Below are positions 1-5,204 of a stretch of 6,265 nt of DNA, one piece after another. The translations under genes were made by a program, and so were the position numbers. The notes beneath the pieces are model-generated. The model ran no database searches. It saw only the letters and a program-made list of their open reading frames with translations, and was not told where the DNA came from. Within the stretch, counting starts at the first letter, position 1, and every line of letters begins with the position of its first letter. Source of the DNA: Actinomycetota bacterium (lineage in GTDB: Bacteria > Actinomycetota > Thermoleophilia > Gaiellales > Gaiellaceae); the NCBI GenBank assembly GCA_013821525.1, contig JACDGR010000211.1:1-6265 (forward strand). The letters run 5' to 3'.

Positions 1-1
1 G

Positions 2-328
2 GTGCATGCCGACGCGACGCTGCTCGAGCGCGCGATCTCGAACCTGCTCGACAACGCTGTCAAGTACAGCCCGGCGGGCGCGCCGATCGAGGTGACGGTG
101 CGCGGTGGCGAGGTGATCGTCCAGGATCACGGCCCGGGCATCGCCGAGGAGGATCTCCCGCGCGTCTTCGACCGCTTCTACCGGGCCGCGACCGCCCGTT
201 CGAAGCCCGGCTCGGGTCTCGGCCTCGCGATCGTGCGCGAAGCAGCCGAAGCCCACGGCGGCACCGCCACGGCCGAGACGAGCACAACGGGCGCCCGCTT
301 CCGCCTAGCCCTCCCCGTCGGCACGTAG
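2..328 (+). CDS. Sensor histidine kinase, C-terminal ATPase domain (5' partial)
   Basis: This is the C-terminal catalytic (HATPase_c/GHKL) domain of a two-component sensor kinase, which binds ATP and phosphorylates a histidine in the missing upstream part of the protein. In the 108 visible residues, the N box NLLDNAVKYSP is at 14-24 with the Mg-binding Asn at 18. The G1 box DHGPGI is at 42-47, the F box FDRFYRA at 56-62, and the G2 glycine lid GSGLGLAI at 70-77. The frame is open from base 2 and ends at TAG 326-328. The GTG at base 2 should not be read as a start: the sensor, HAMP and dimerisation domains expected in a kinase of this type lie outside the window. The motif set resembles EnvZ/BaeS/MprB-like kinases. 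The input signal and the partner regulator, usually encoded just upstream, cannot be seen. Domain identity is secure; the specific pathway is unknown. Confidence 0.95.
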   Translation: MHADATLLERAISNLLDNAVKYSPAGAPIEVTVRGGEVIVQDHGPGIAEEDLPRVFDRFYRAATARSKPGSGLGLAIVREAAEAHGGTATAETSTTGARFRLALPVGT

Positions 329-366
329 GAGCGCCAAAAACGGGACGTCGAACCGGGCGCTAACCC

Positions 367-381
367 CGGTGTCAGACACCG
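367..381. repeat. REP-like palindrome, copy 1
   Basis: CGGTGTCAGACACCG is a perfect inverted repeat around a central A. As RNA it could fold into a six-base-pair stem with a CAG loop. The core GGTGTCAGACACC (368-380) recurs exactly at 457-469, 89 bases downstream in the same orientation. Short palindromes of this general look are familiar as extragenic repeats that accompany REP-associated Y1 transposases; assigning this copy to that class is inference, and no transposase gene is in the window. Confidence 0.6.
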
Positions 382-456
382 TCTCGTCCGGGTGACGTTC
401 TATTCACAGGTGCCACGCAAACCCAGACGGGATGCGGGCTGGCGCGGCATTTCGGT

Positions 457-469
457 GGTGTCAGACACC
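457..469. repeat. REP-like palindrome, copy 2
   Basis: GGTGTCAGACACC is repeated exactly from 368-380, and the next base (G) also matches. The flanks otherwise differ (T before, GA after; copy 1 has C before, GT after). The shared unit is therefore essentially the palindrome itself, not a longer duplicated segment. This favours a dispersed element or protein-binding site over a simple local duplication. Confidence 0.6.
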
Positions 470-547
470 GACACGGAAGTGCAACAGACGTGTGCCCCGC
501 GTGTGACGCGCCGCGTTCGGCAGGGACCTCTCGATGAAGCGCCGGCG

Positions 548-605
548 TCAGTTCCTCAGGCGGCAGCCTCCCGCACTCAGTTCCTCAGGCGGCAGCCTCC
601 CGCAC
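548..605. repeat. 29-bp perfect tandem duplication
   Basis: Two head-to-tail identical copies of a 29-base unit lie at 548-576 and 577-605. Each begins TCAGTTCCTC and ends CCTCCCGCAC. A degenerate partial copy of the core (GGTGGCAGCCTCC, one mismatch to GGCGGCAGCCTCC) follows at 676-688. The perfect identity suggests a recent slippage or duplication event. No reading frame across it looks like protein. Confidence 0.85.
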
Positions 606-609
606 TGAG
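584..609. terminator. Hairpin at end of tandem repeat, possible terminator
   Basis: CTCAGGCGG (584-592) can pair with CCGC (600-603) and CTGAG (605-609). This gives a nine-pair stem with a single bulged A at 604 and a seven-base loop. It lies in the convergent gap where transcripts from both sides must end. On the plus strand a TTTT follows only about eleven bases after the stem, and on the minus strand no T-run follows, so it is not a canonical intrinsic terminator. The first repeat copy cannot form the full stem because it is followed by CTCAG instead of CTGAG. Confidence 0.3.
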
Positions 610-686
610 ACGTGACCGGTTTTCCACACTGCCGCGGAGGCCCAGCGGCCATCCCGTTCGTCGCGGGACATGTCCGGTGGCAGCCT

Positions 687-717
687 CCGTCGCGAAACAG
701 TGACGCTCGAGCGACGG
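687..717 (-). terminator. Candidate terminator hairpin downstream of sucD
   Basis: CCGTCGC (687-693) and GCGACGG (711-717) form a seven-base inverted repeat with a 17-base loop, 34 bases beyond the sucD stop codon. The loop contains most of the palindrome CGCTCGAGCG (704-713), which offers a competing fold. There is no T-run after it on the minus strand. Its position fits a transcript end for the sucC operon, but the call is weak. Confidence 0.25.
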
Positions 718-750
718 GATGTGACGGTGCGGCTCGGCGCCGGTCGGGAC

Positions 751-1620
751 TCAGCCGGCTGCGGCGATGACGAGCTCGGCGACCTCGGTCGGGGTCGTGC
801 CGACCTTGACTCCCACGGCCTCGAGGGCTTCTTTCTTTGCGACCGCCGTTCCGGACGAGCCGGAGATGATCGCGCCTGCATGTCCCATCGTCTTGCCCGG
901 CGGCGCGGAGAAGCCGGCAATGTACGAGAAGACCGGCTTGCTCATGTGGTCGGAGATCCAGGTCGCCGCCTTTTCCTCCTCGTCGCCGCCGATCTCGCCG
1001 ACGAGCACGACGGTCGTCGTCTCCTCGTCGGCCTCGAACTTCTCGAGCACGTCGATGAAGCTCGAGCCGACGACGGGGTCGCCACCGATGCCGACGATCG
1101 TCGAGTTGCCGAGACCGCGCTGGGCCAGCTCGTTGCCGATCTGGTAGGTGAGCGTCCCCGAGCGTGAGACCAGCCCGATCGAGCCGGGCTTGAAGACCTC
1201 GGCCGGGATGATCCCCACGTTCGCCTTGCCGGGCGAGAGCACGCCCGGGCAGTTCGGCCCGATCAGCGTCACACCCTTCGTGCGCACGTACGTGTAGACC
1301 CGCAGCATCTCGTGCGCAGGGATGTGCTCCGTGATGCAGATCACCGTCGTGATCCCGGCGTCGACAGCTTCGTAGATCGCGTCGGGTGCGAAGCGCGCCG
1401 GGACGAAAACCATCGACGTGTTCGCCCCGGCCTCGCCGACGGCGTCAGAGACCGTGTTGAACACCGGTACGCCCTCGACATCCTGGCCGCCCTTGCCCGG
1501 CGTCACACCCGCGACGAGATTCGTGCCGTACGCGCGGTTGCGCAATCCGTGGAAGCGCCCCTCGGAACCGGTGAGGCCGGACACGACGAGCTTCGTGTCG
1601 TTATCGACGATGATCGCCAC
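751..1620 (-). CDS. sucD: Succinyl-CoA synthetase (ADP/GDP-forming), alpha subunit
   Basis: The alpha chain of succinyl-CoA ligase pairs with SucC to convert succinyl-CoA, phosphate and NDP to succinate, CoA and NTP in the TCA cycle. The 289-residue length matches the family. Visible features are an N-terminal Rossmann-type CoA-binding domain with GLTGSEG (15-21) and GVTPGKGG (38-45), then GPNCPG (121-126), SRSGTLTY (152-159), and MGHAGAI (245-251). His247 of that last motif is the phosphorylated active-site histidine, by analogy with E. coli His246. The start is the GTG at 1620-1618. It is preceded by AGAGGT six bases upstream, and the family sequence begins there (AIIVDNDTKL). The frame stays open further upstream, to about 1833, but that stretch is antisense or shadow to the methyltransferase and has no family similarity. 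It is the last gene of the operon, starting four bases after the methyltransferase stop, so translation is probably coupled. Confidence 0.97.
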   Translation of the reverse strand: MAIIVDNDTKLVVSGLTGSEGRFHGLRNRAYGTNLVAGVTPGKGGQDVEGVPVFNTVSDAVGEAGANTSMVFVPARFAPDAIYEAVDAGITTVICITEHIPAHEMLRVYTYVRTKGVTLIGPNCPGVLSPGKANVGIIPAEVFKPGSIGLVSRSGTLTYQIGNELAQRGLGNSTIVGIGGDPVVGSSFIDVLEKFEADEETTTVVLVGEIGGDEEEKAATWISDHMSKPVFSYIAGFSAPPGKTMGHAGAIISGSSGTAVAKKEALEAVGVKVGTTPTEVAELVIAAAG

Positions 1621-1624
1621 TGGA

Positions 1625-2278
1625 CTACCTCTGTGATTTGCGGGCTTTGACGACGATGTAATCGTTCGACCAGCTGCTGCCGTCGTCGGAGCTGTACTGC
1701 GCGAGCAACTCGCGCACGCGCTCCGCGTCAGGACCCGCGCAGTCGGTGCGCGCAAGCCACTCGTCGAAGTCGTGCTCCTTGGAGAAGAAGAGCTCTTGCT
1801 CGATCTCGAGGCCGGCCTCGACGAGTACGTCACGCCATTCTTCGGCGGTCAGCGACCGGTTGTGCGTCGGATCGCGGAGCTTTTCCGCCTCGTGCTCTTC
1901 CTCGCTGCGGTAGAGCATGTCTTCGACGACGAGCACACGGTTCGAGACGCGAATCATCTCGCCCAGCGCGGCGCCGAGATCGTCGAAGTGATGCGCAGCG
2001 ATGCGCGATACGACGACGTCGAAGGATCCATCCGCGAACGGCAAGTGCTCGGCCGGTGTGACGACGTCGGGCTGCATGCCGCGCGAGGCGTCGCAGGTGA
2101 CGACCTCCGCGCCCTCGTCGCGCAGCCGGCGTGCGACGTGGCCGCCGCCTGTGGCGACGTCGAGGATCTTGACGCCCGCGTGCGGGTTGCACAGCTCGAC
2201 GACAGCATCGAGGTCATCGCCCTCGGCGTGCGTCTGCGACGTGCGATACCGCTCCGCGCGCTCGTCCCAGGCGCTCAT
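1625..2278 (-). CDS. Class I SAM-dependent methyltransferase (UbiE/Methyltransf_11-like)
   Basis: This 217-residue protein has a Rossmann methyltransferase fold and should transfer a methyl group from S-adenosylmethionine to an unknown acceptor. Motif I, ILDVATGGGHVA, is at 38-49, with an acidic residue at the end of strand 2 (TCDAS, D63). LPFADGSFDVVVSRIAAHHF is at 79-98, a signature I associate with UbiE-like small-molecule methyltransferases. A DPTHNRSLTAEEW stretch is at 136-148 and DEWLART at 172-178. The usual LRPGG turn before strand 5 is replaced by IRVSNRV (109-115), and the protein is somewhat short for the family. The ATG at 2278 overlaps the sucC stop as ATGA and has GGTGGAG eight bases upstream, so the start is well supported. 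It sits between sucC and sucD, which are normally adjacent. The target could be a quinone or other metabolite or a protein; the sequence does not decide. Confidence 0.9.
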   Translation of the reverse strand: MSAWDERAERYRTSQTHAEGDDLDAVVELCNPHAGVKILDVATGGGHVARRLRDEGAEVVTCDASRGMQPDVVTPAEHLPFADGSFDVVVSRIAAHHFDDLGAALGEMIRVSNRVLVVEDMLYRSEEEHEAEKLRDPTHNRSLTAEEWRDVLVEAGLEIEQELFFSKEHDFDEWLARTDCAGPDAERVRELLAQYSSDDGSSWSNDYIVVKARKSQR

Positions 2279-3417
2279 GCGGCGAGCTCCACCGCCCGCG
2301 TCGCGGCGTCGAGCATCGTCGGCTCGACGTAGAGGTTCGCGGCTGCAGCCTCGGCAAGGATCTTGCGGCCTTCCTCGGCGTTCGTACCGTCGAGACGCAC
2401 CACGATCGGAACAGTCAGCTGCAGGCGCTCGAGCGCCTCGAGGATCCCGCGCGCGACCTCGTCGCAGCGCGTGATCCCGCCAAAGATGTTGAAGAAGATC
2501 GACTTGACCTGCTCGTCCTTCGTGATCACCTCGAGCGCATCGACAACGCCCTGCGCGTTCCCGCCGCCGCCGAGGTCGCAGAAGTTCGCAGGCTTCCCGC
2601 CCGCGACGACGACCACGTCGACCGTCGACATCGAGAGCCCGGCTCCGTTCCCGAGGATCCCGACGGAGCCATCGAGCTTCACGTAGGTGACGCCCTTCTC
2701 GCGTGCGAGCGCTTCGAGCGGATCCGCGGCGCCGGCGTCGCGGAACTCGGCGATGTCGGGATGGCGGTAGAGCGCACTGTCGTCGACCGTGAACTTGGAA
2801 TCGAGCGCCTTCACCTCGCCGTCGGGCGTCACGATCAGAGGGTTGATCTCAGTCAGCATTGCGTCGCACTCGACGAAGCAACGGTAGAGCTGCCCGATGA
2901 TGGCGCTGATCTGCTTCTGCTCGGACGGATCCTCGACGCCCGCGCCGTAGACGAGTCGCCGAGCGACCCACGGCTGATAACCCTCGAGTGCATCGACGTG
3001 GAGCCGTACGAGCGCGTCGGGATTGTTCTCAGCGACCTCCTCGATCTCGACGCCGCCCTGCGTCGTGAACATGAAGAGCGGCTTCTTCGCGCCTCGATCG
3101 AACGTGATCGAGAGGTAGTACTCCTTCGCGATGTCGGAGGCTTTCTCGATCCAGAGCTTTTCGACCACGTGACCGTTGATGTCGAGCCCGAGAATGTCCT
3201 TCGCCTTCTGCTCCGCGTCGTCCGGATCCTCGGCGAGCTTCACGCCGCCGGCCTTACCACGGCCGCCCGTGAGCACCTGCGCCTTGACGACGACCTGGCC
3301 GCCGATCTCCTCTGCAGCGGCACGCGCCTCCGCCGGGGTGTGCGCAAGCCGACCGTCGGAGACGGGGATGCCGAACTGCTTGAAGAGCTGTTTGCCCTGG
3401 TACTCGTTGAGATCCAT
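2275..3417 (-). CDS. sucC: Succinyl-CoA synthetase (ADP/GDP-forming), beta subunit
   Basis: The beta chain of succinyl-CoA ligase binds the nucleotide and, with SucD, makes ATP or GTP from succinyl-CoA. At 380 residues it is close to the usual 385-390. It opens with MDLNEYQGKQLF, a family hallmark. The ATP-grasp domain carries VVKAQVLTGGRGKAGGVK (43-60), TQGGVEIEEVAE (119-130) and the metal-binding strand LTEINPLIV (188-196). The C-terminal ligase-CoA domain carries GILGNGAGLSM (253-263), NFCDLGGGGNAQGV (278-291), NIFGGITRCDEVA (310-322) and VRLDGTNAEEG (340-350). Nucleotide preference is not clear by eye. It is the first gene of the operon and shares ATGA with the methyltransferase downstream. 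No Shine-Dalgarno precedes the ATG, so it may be translated from a very short or absent leader. Confidence 0.97.
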   Translation of the reverse strand: MDLNEYQGKQLFKQFGIPVSDGRLAHTPAEARAAAEEIGGQVVVKAQVLTGGRGKAGGVKLAEDPDDAEQKAKDILGLDINGHVVEKLWIEKASDIAKEYYLSITFDRGAKKPLFMFTTQGGVEIEEVAENNPDALVRLHVDALEGYQPWVARRLVYGAGVEDPSEQKQISAIIGQLYRCFVECDAMLTEINPLIVTPDGEVKALDSKFTVDDSALYRHPDIAEFRDAGAADPLEALAREKGVTYVKLDGSVGILGNGAGLSMSTVDVVVVAGGKPANFCDLGGGGNAQGVVDALEVITKDEQVKSIFFNIFGGITRCDEVARGILEALERLQLTVPIVVRLDGTNAEEGRKILAEAAAANLYVEPTMLDAATRAVELAA

Positions 3418-3480
3418 CGGCCGGGCCGGACTCTAGCGGCGCCCCGCGAAGCGCGGTCGCAGTACCGCTAGCGTTTGGGC
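3418..3480. promoter_or_regulatory. Divergent promoter region with inverted repeat
   Basis: These 63 bases separate the divergent starts of sucC and the ABC ATPase. CTAGCGG (3433-3439) and CCGCTAG (3465-3471) form a perfect 7-base inverted repeat, with arms about three helical turns apart centre to centre. A nested 5-base inverted repeat, CCGCG/CGCGG at 3444-3448 and 3452-3456, has nearly the same centre. A TANNNT -10-like box, TAGCGT (3469-3474), faces the ABC gene. A second, TAGAGT (3435-3430 on the minus strand), faces sucC. Each overlaps an arm of the repeat. No convincing -35 elements are seen. This may be a shared operator, or two promoters with similar sequence; that is inference. Confidence 0.5.
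3469..3474 (+). promoter_or_regulatory. Candidate -10 box for a leaderless exporter transcript
   Basis: TAGCGT fits the TANNNT -10 pattern and ends six bases before the ATG at 3481. That spacing would place the transcription start at or next to the A of the start codon. No Shine-Dalgarno precedes this ATG, which fits a leaderless mRNA, a common mode in high-GC actinomycetes. A short motif like this occurs often by chance. Confidence 0.4.
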
Positions 3481-4434
3481 ATGGATGCGATCGCGGTCGA
3501 CGGCCTGCGCAAGCGCTACGGCGAGGTGCAGGCGCTGGACGGCGTCTCCTTCGCGGTCGGCGAGGGTGAGGTCTTCGCGCTGCTCGGGCCGAACGGCGCG
3601 GGGAAGTCGACGACCGTGCGCGTGCTCGTCACGCTCACTCACGCCGACGAGGGCACCGCCGCCGTTGCGGGGCACGACGTGCGGCGCGAACAGAACGCCG
3701 TGCGGCGCGCGATCGGCTACGTCCCGCAGGATTCGGGCGTCGACCAGTACGGGACGGGCCGCGAGAATCTGATGCTACAGGGACGCGTGCAGGGGATGAG
3801 CGGCCGCGATCTGCGCAGCCGTGCCGACCATCTGCTCGACCTCGTCGGCATCTCCGACGCCGCGGATCGCATCGTCAAGAACTACTCGGGCGGCATGCGC
3901 CGCCGACTCGACATCGCGCTCGGGCTCGTGCACCGTCCGCGCGTCCTCTTCCTCGACGAGCCGACGACGGGTCTGGATCCGGAAGCGCGCGTCGCGATGT
4001 GGGCCGAGGTCTCGCGCCTCGCAGTTGCCGAGTCACTGACGATCCTCCTGACCACGCACTACCTCGAGGAAGCCGACCAGCTCGCGGGCCGGCTCGCGAT
4101 CGTCTCGCGCGGCAAGATCGTCGTCGAAGGGACGCCAGCCGATCTGAAGGCGGGACTGCGCGGTGACGCCGTGCACATCGAGCTGACGAACGGGGCGCTC
4201 GACGAGGCGCAGCGCGTGCTGGTCGGCGTCGGCGCCAAGCCGGAGCAGGTGATCGACGGGCGCACGATCGTCTCCCGGGTCGAGAACGGCGGCCGCGCGC
4301 TGCCGGGAATCATCTCCGCGCTCGACGGCGCCGGCATACCGGTCGCGTCGGTCTCGTTGTCGCGCCCGTCGCTCGACGACGTCTACTTGCACTTCACCGG
4401 ACGCGAGTTCAGCTCGGAGGATCGCGGCGAGTGA
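3481..4434 (+). CDS. ABC transporter ATP-binding protein, DrrA-type exporter
   Basis: This 317-residue ATPase should power the membrane permease encoded next to it; the family includes daunorubicin-resistance DrrA and other drug, lipid or polysaccharide exporters. The motifs run in order: Walker A GPNGAGKST (36-44, Lys42), Q-loop VPQDSGVDQYGTGRENL (81-97, Gln83), signature YSGGMRRRLDIALGL (135-149), Walker B VLFLDEP (155-161, catalytic Glu160) and switch His193 in TTHYLEEA. After the nucleotide-binding domain, a ~90-residue tail ends SLSRPSLDDVYLHFTGR (292-308), typical of the DUF4162-like tail in DrrA proteins. I chose the ATG at 3481. A TTG two codons upstream (3475) is possible but would lie directly after the candidate -10 box. 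The gene overlaps the permease start by four bases (GTGA). The substrate cannot be deduced; no biosynthetic cluster is visible nearby. Confidence 0.95.
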   Translation: MDAIAVDGLRKRYGEVQALDGVSFAVGEGEVFALLGPNGAGKSTTVRVLVTLTHADEGTAAVAGHDVRREQNAVRRAIGYVPQDSGVDQYGTGRENLMLQGRVQGMSGRDLRSRADHLLDLVGISDAADRIVKNYSGGMRRRLDIALGLVHRPRVLFLDEPTTGLDPEARVAMWAEVSRLAVAESLTILLTTHYLEEADQLAGRLAIVSRGKIVVEGTPADLKAGLRGDAVHIELTNGALDEAQRVLVGVGAKPEQVIDGRTIVSRVENGGRALPGIISALDGAGIPVASVSLSRPSLDDVYLHFTGREFSSEDRGE

Positions 4435-5204
4435 CGCTCTTGCGGCACACCTGGTTCATGACGACACGACAGGCGCGCAACCTGATGCGCGAGCCGATCT
4501 GGATCGTCCTGCTGCTCGTGCAACCGATGGTCTGGCTCGTGCTCTACGGGCAGCTGTTCCGCAACGTGACGCGGCTCGGGGGGTTCGGCACGAGTTCCTA
4601 CATCACCTTCCTCGCACCGGCGATCGTCGTCATGAACGCATTCTTCGGCGCAACGTGGAGCGGAATGTCGATGATCGCCGACCTCGACCACAAGGTGATC
4701 GAACGCTTTCTCGCGACACCGGCATCGCGCTTCGCGATCGTCCTCTCGCAGATCGTTCGCTCCGCGTTGACCGCTGCGATCCAGGCGCTGATCATCCTGC
4801 TCGTCTCACTCGCCCTCGGCGTGCGCGTGCATACCGGCGTGCTCGGCTGGCTCGTGATCATCATCGCCGCGATCCTCGTCAACAGCGCGTTCGCCGGCGT
4901 GTCACAGGCGATCGCGCTGCTGACGCGCCGCGAGGCGACGATGATCGCCGTCGCCAACTTCATCGGGCTGCCGCTGCTCTTCCTCTCGACGACGATGATC
5001 GCCCGCTCGCAGATGCCCGGCTGGATGCAGACGGCGGCTCGCTTCAACCCCGTCGACTGGGGCGTGCGTGCCGCACGCGAGGTGGTGCTCCCGGGCACCT
5101 CGTGGGGCACAGTCGCGCTCTACCTCGCATTGCTCCTCGCGCTCTCGGCGGTCACCGCCGCCTGGGCGACGACGACGTTCCGCTCCTACCAGCGCTCCCT
5201 CTAG
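4431..5204 (+). CDS. ABC-2 type transporter permease, DrrB-like
   Basis: This 257-residue integral membrane protein is the transmembrane half of the exporter whose ATPase is encoded just upstream. About six hydrophobic segments are seen, near 22-41, 57-82, 103-130, 138-163, 170-190 and 225-247. These fit the ABC-2 fold. Family-like landmarks are EPIWIVLLLVQPMVW (21-35), IERFLATPASRFAIVL (90-105, the cytoplasmic coupling region after segment 2) and ARFNPVDWGVRAARE (203-217). The GTG start at 4431 overlaps the ATPase stop, and GGAGG sits ten bases upstream, inside the ATPase gene. An in-frame ATG ten codons in (4458) is a less likely start because it would remove the conserved LRHTW-type beginning. 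The TAG stop shares CTAG with the stop of the converging carboxylase gene, so the two coding regions overlap by four bases. Confidence 0.93.
   Translation: MTLLRHTWFMTTRQARNLMREPIWIVLLLVQPMVWLVLYGQLFRNVTRLGGFGTSSYITFLAPAIVVMNAFFGATWSGMSMIADLDHKVIERFLATPASRFAIVLSQIVRSALTAAIQALIILLVSLALGVRVHTGVLGWLVIIIAAILVNSAFAGVSQAIALLTRREATMIAVANFIGLPLLFLSTTMIARSQMPGWMQTAARFNPVDWGVRAAREVVLPGTSWGTVALYLALLLALSAVTAAWATTTFRSYQRSL
5201..5204. other. Shared CTAG: overlapping stop codons of convergent genes
   Basis: CTAG reads as its own reverse complement. On the plus strand TAG at 5202-5204 ends the permease; on the minus strand TAG at 5203-5201 ends the carboxylase alpha chain. The two coding regions therefore overlap by four bases with no spacer, and any transcription terminator must lie inside the opposite gene. 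Confidence 0.95.

Larger units (their letters stand above)
329..750. other. Convergent intergenic region with repeats, no gene seen
   Basis: This 422-base gap lies between the 3' ends of the histidine kinase (plus) and sucD (minus). I find no credible coding sequence, tRNA or known RNA in it. It holds two identical 13-base palindromes, a 29-base perfect tandem duplication with a degenerate third piece, a 10-base palindrome GGACATGTCC at 666-675, and small inverted repeats. Examples are TCCCG/CGGGA at 652-656 and 664-668, and AGCGCC/GGCGCT at 330-335 and 356-361. Both flanking genes must terminate here, yet no hairpin is followed directly by a T-run in either direction. Termination may therefore be Rho-dependent or use T-poor hairpins. 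Confidence 0.75.

Noticed and set aside
330..361. Terminator right after the histidine kinase stop (AGCGCC/GGCGCT)
   Set aside because: The stem has only six pairs around a 20-base loop, and no T-run follows on the plus strand.
548..605. CRISPR-like array
   Set aside because: The two units are directly adjacent with no spacers, so this is a tandem duplication.
666..675. GGACATGTCC as an operator
   Set aside because: It is a perfect 10-base palindrome but single-copy, downstream of both flanking genes and not near any start codon. No regulatory role can be supported.
392..703. Open frame of 103 codons on the plus strand in the convergent gap
   Set aside because: It runs through both the second palindrome and the tandem repeat, has a low-complexity Arg/Pro-rich translation, no Shine-Dalgarno and no recognisable domain. 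In high-GC DNA such frames arise by chance.
585..920. Minus-strand frame of 111 codons overlapping the sucD 3' end
   Set aside because: It is a shadow of sucD in another frame, with an Arg/Ser/Pro-rich translation and no family similarity.
1621..1833. N-terminal extension of sucD
   Set aside because: The frame is open but overlaps the methyltransferase and translates to Ser/Thr/Arg-rich sequence without similarity. The GTG at 1620 has a good Shine-Dalgarno and matches the family start.
2761..3471. Long plus-strand frame (236 codons) opposite sucC
   Set aside because: It is antisense to a clearly conserved gene; its Asp/Arg/Leu/Val/Glu-rich composition is typical of the complement of high-GC coding DNA.
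3475..3480. TTG start two codons upstream of the ABC ATPase ATG
   Set aside because: It lies directly against the candidate -10 box and has no ribosome binding site; the ATG at 3481 fits a leaderless start.
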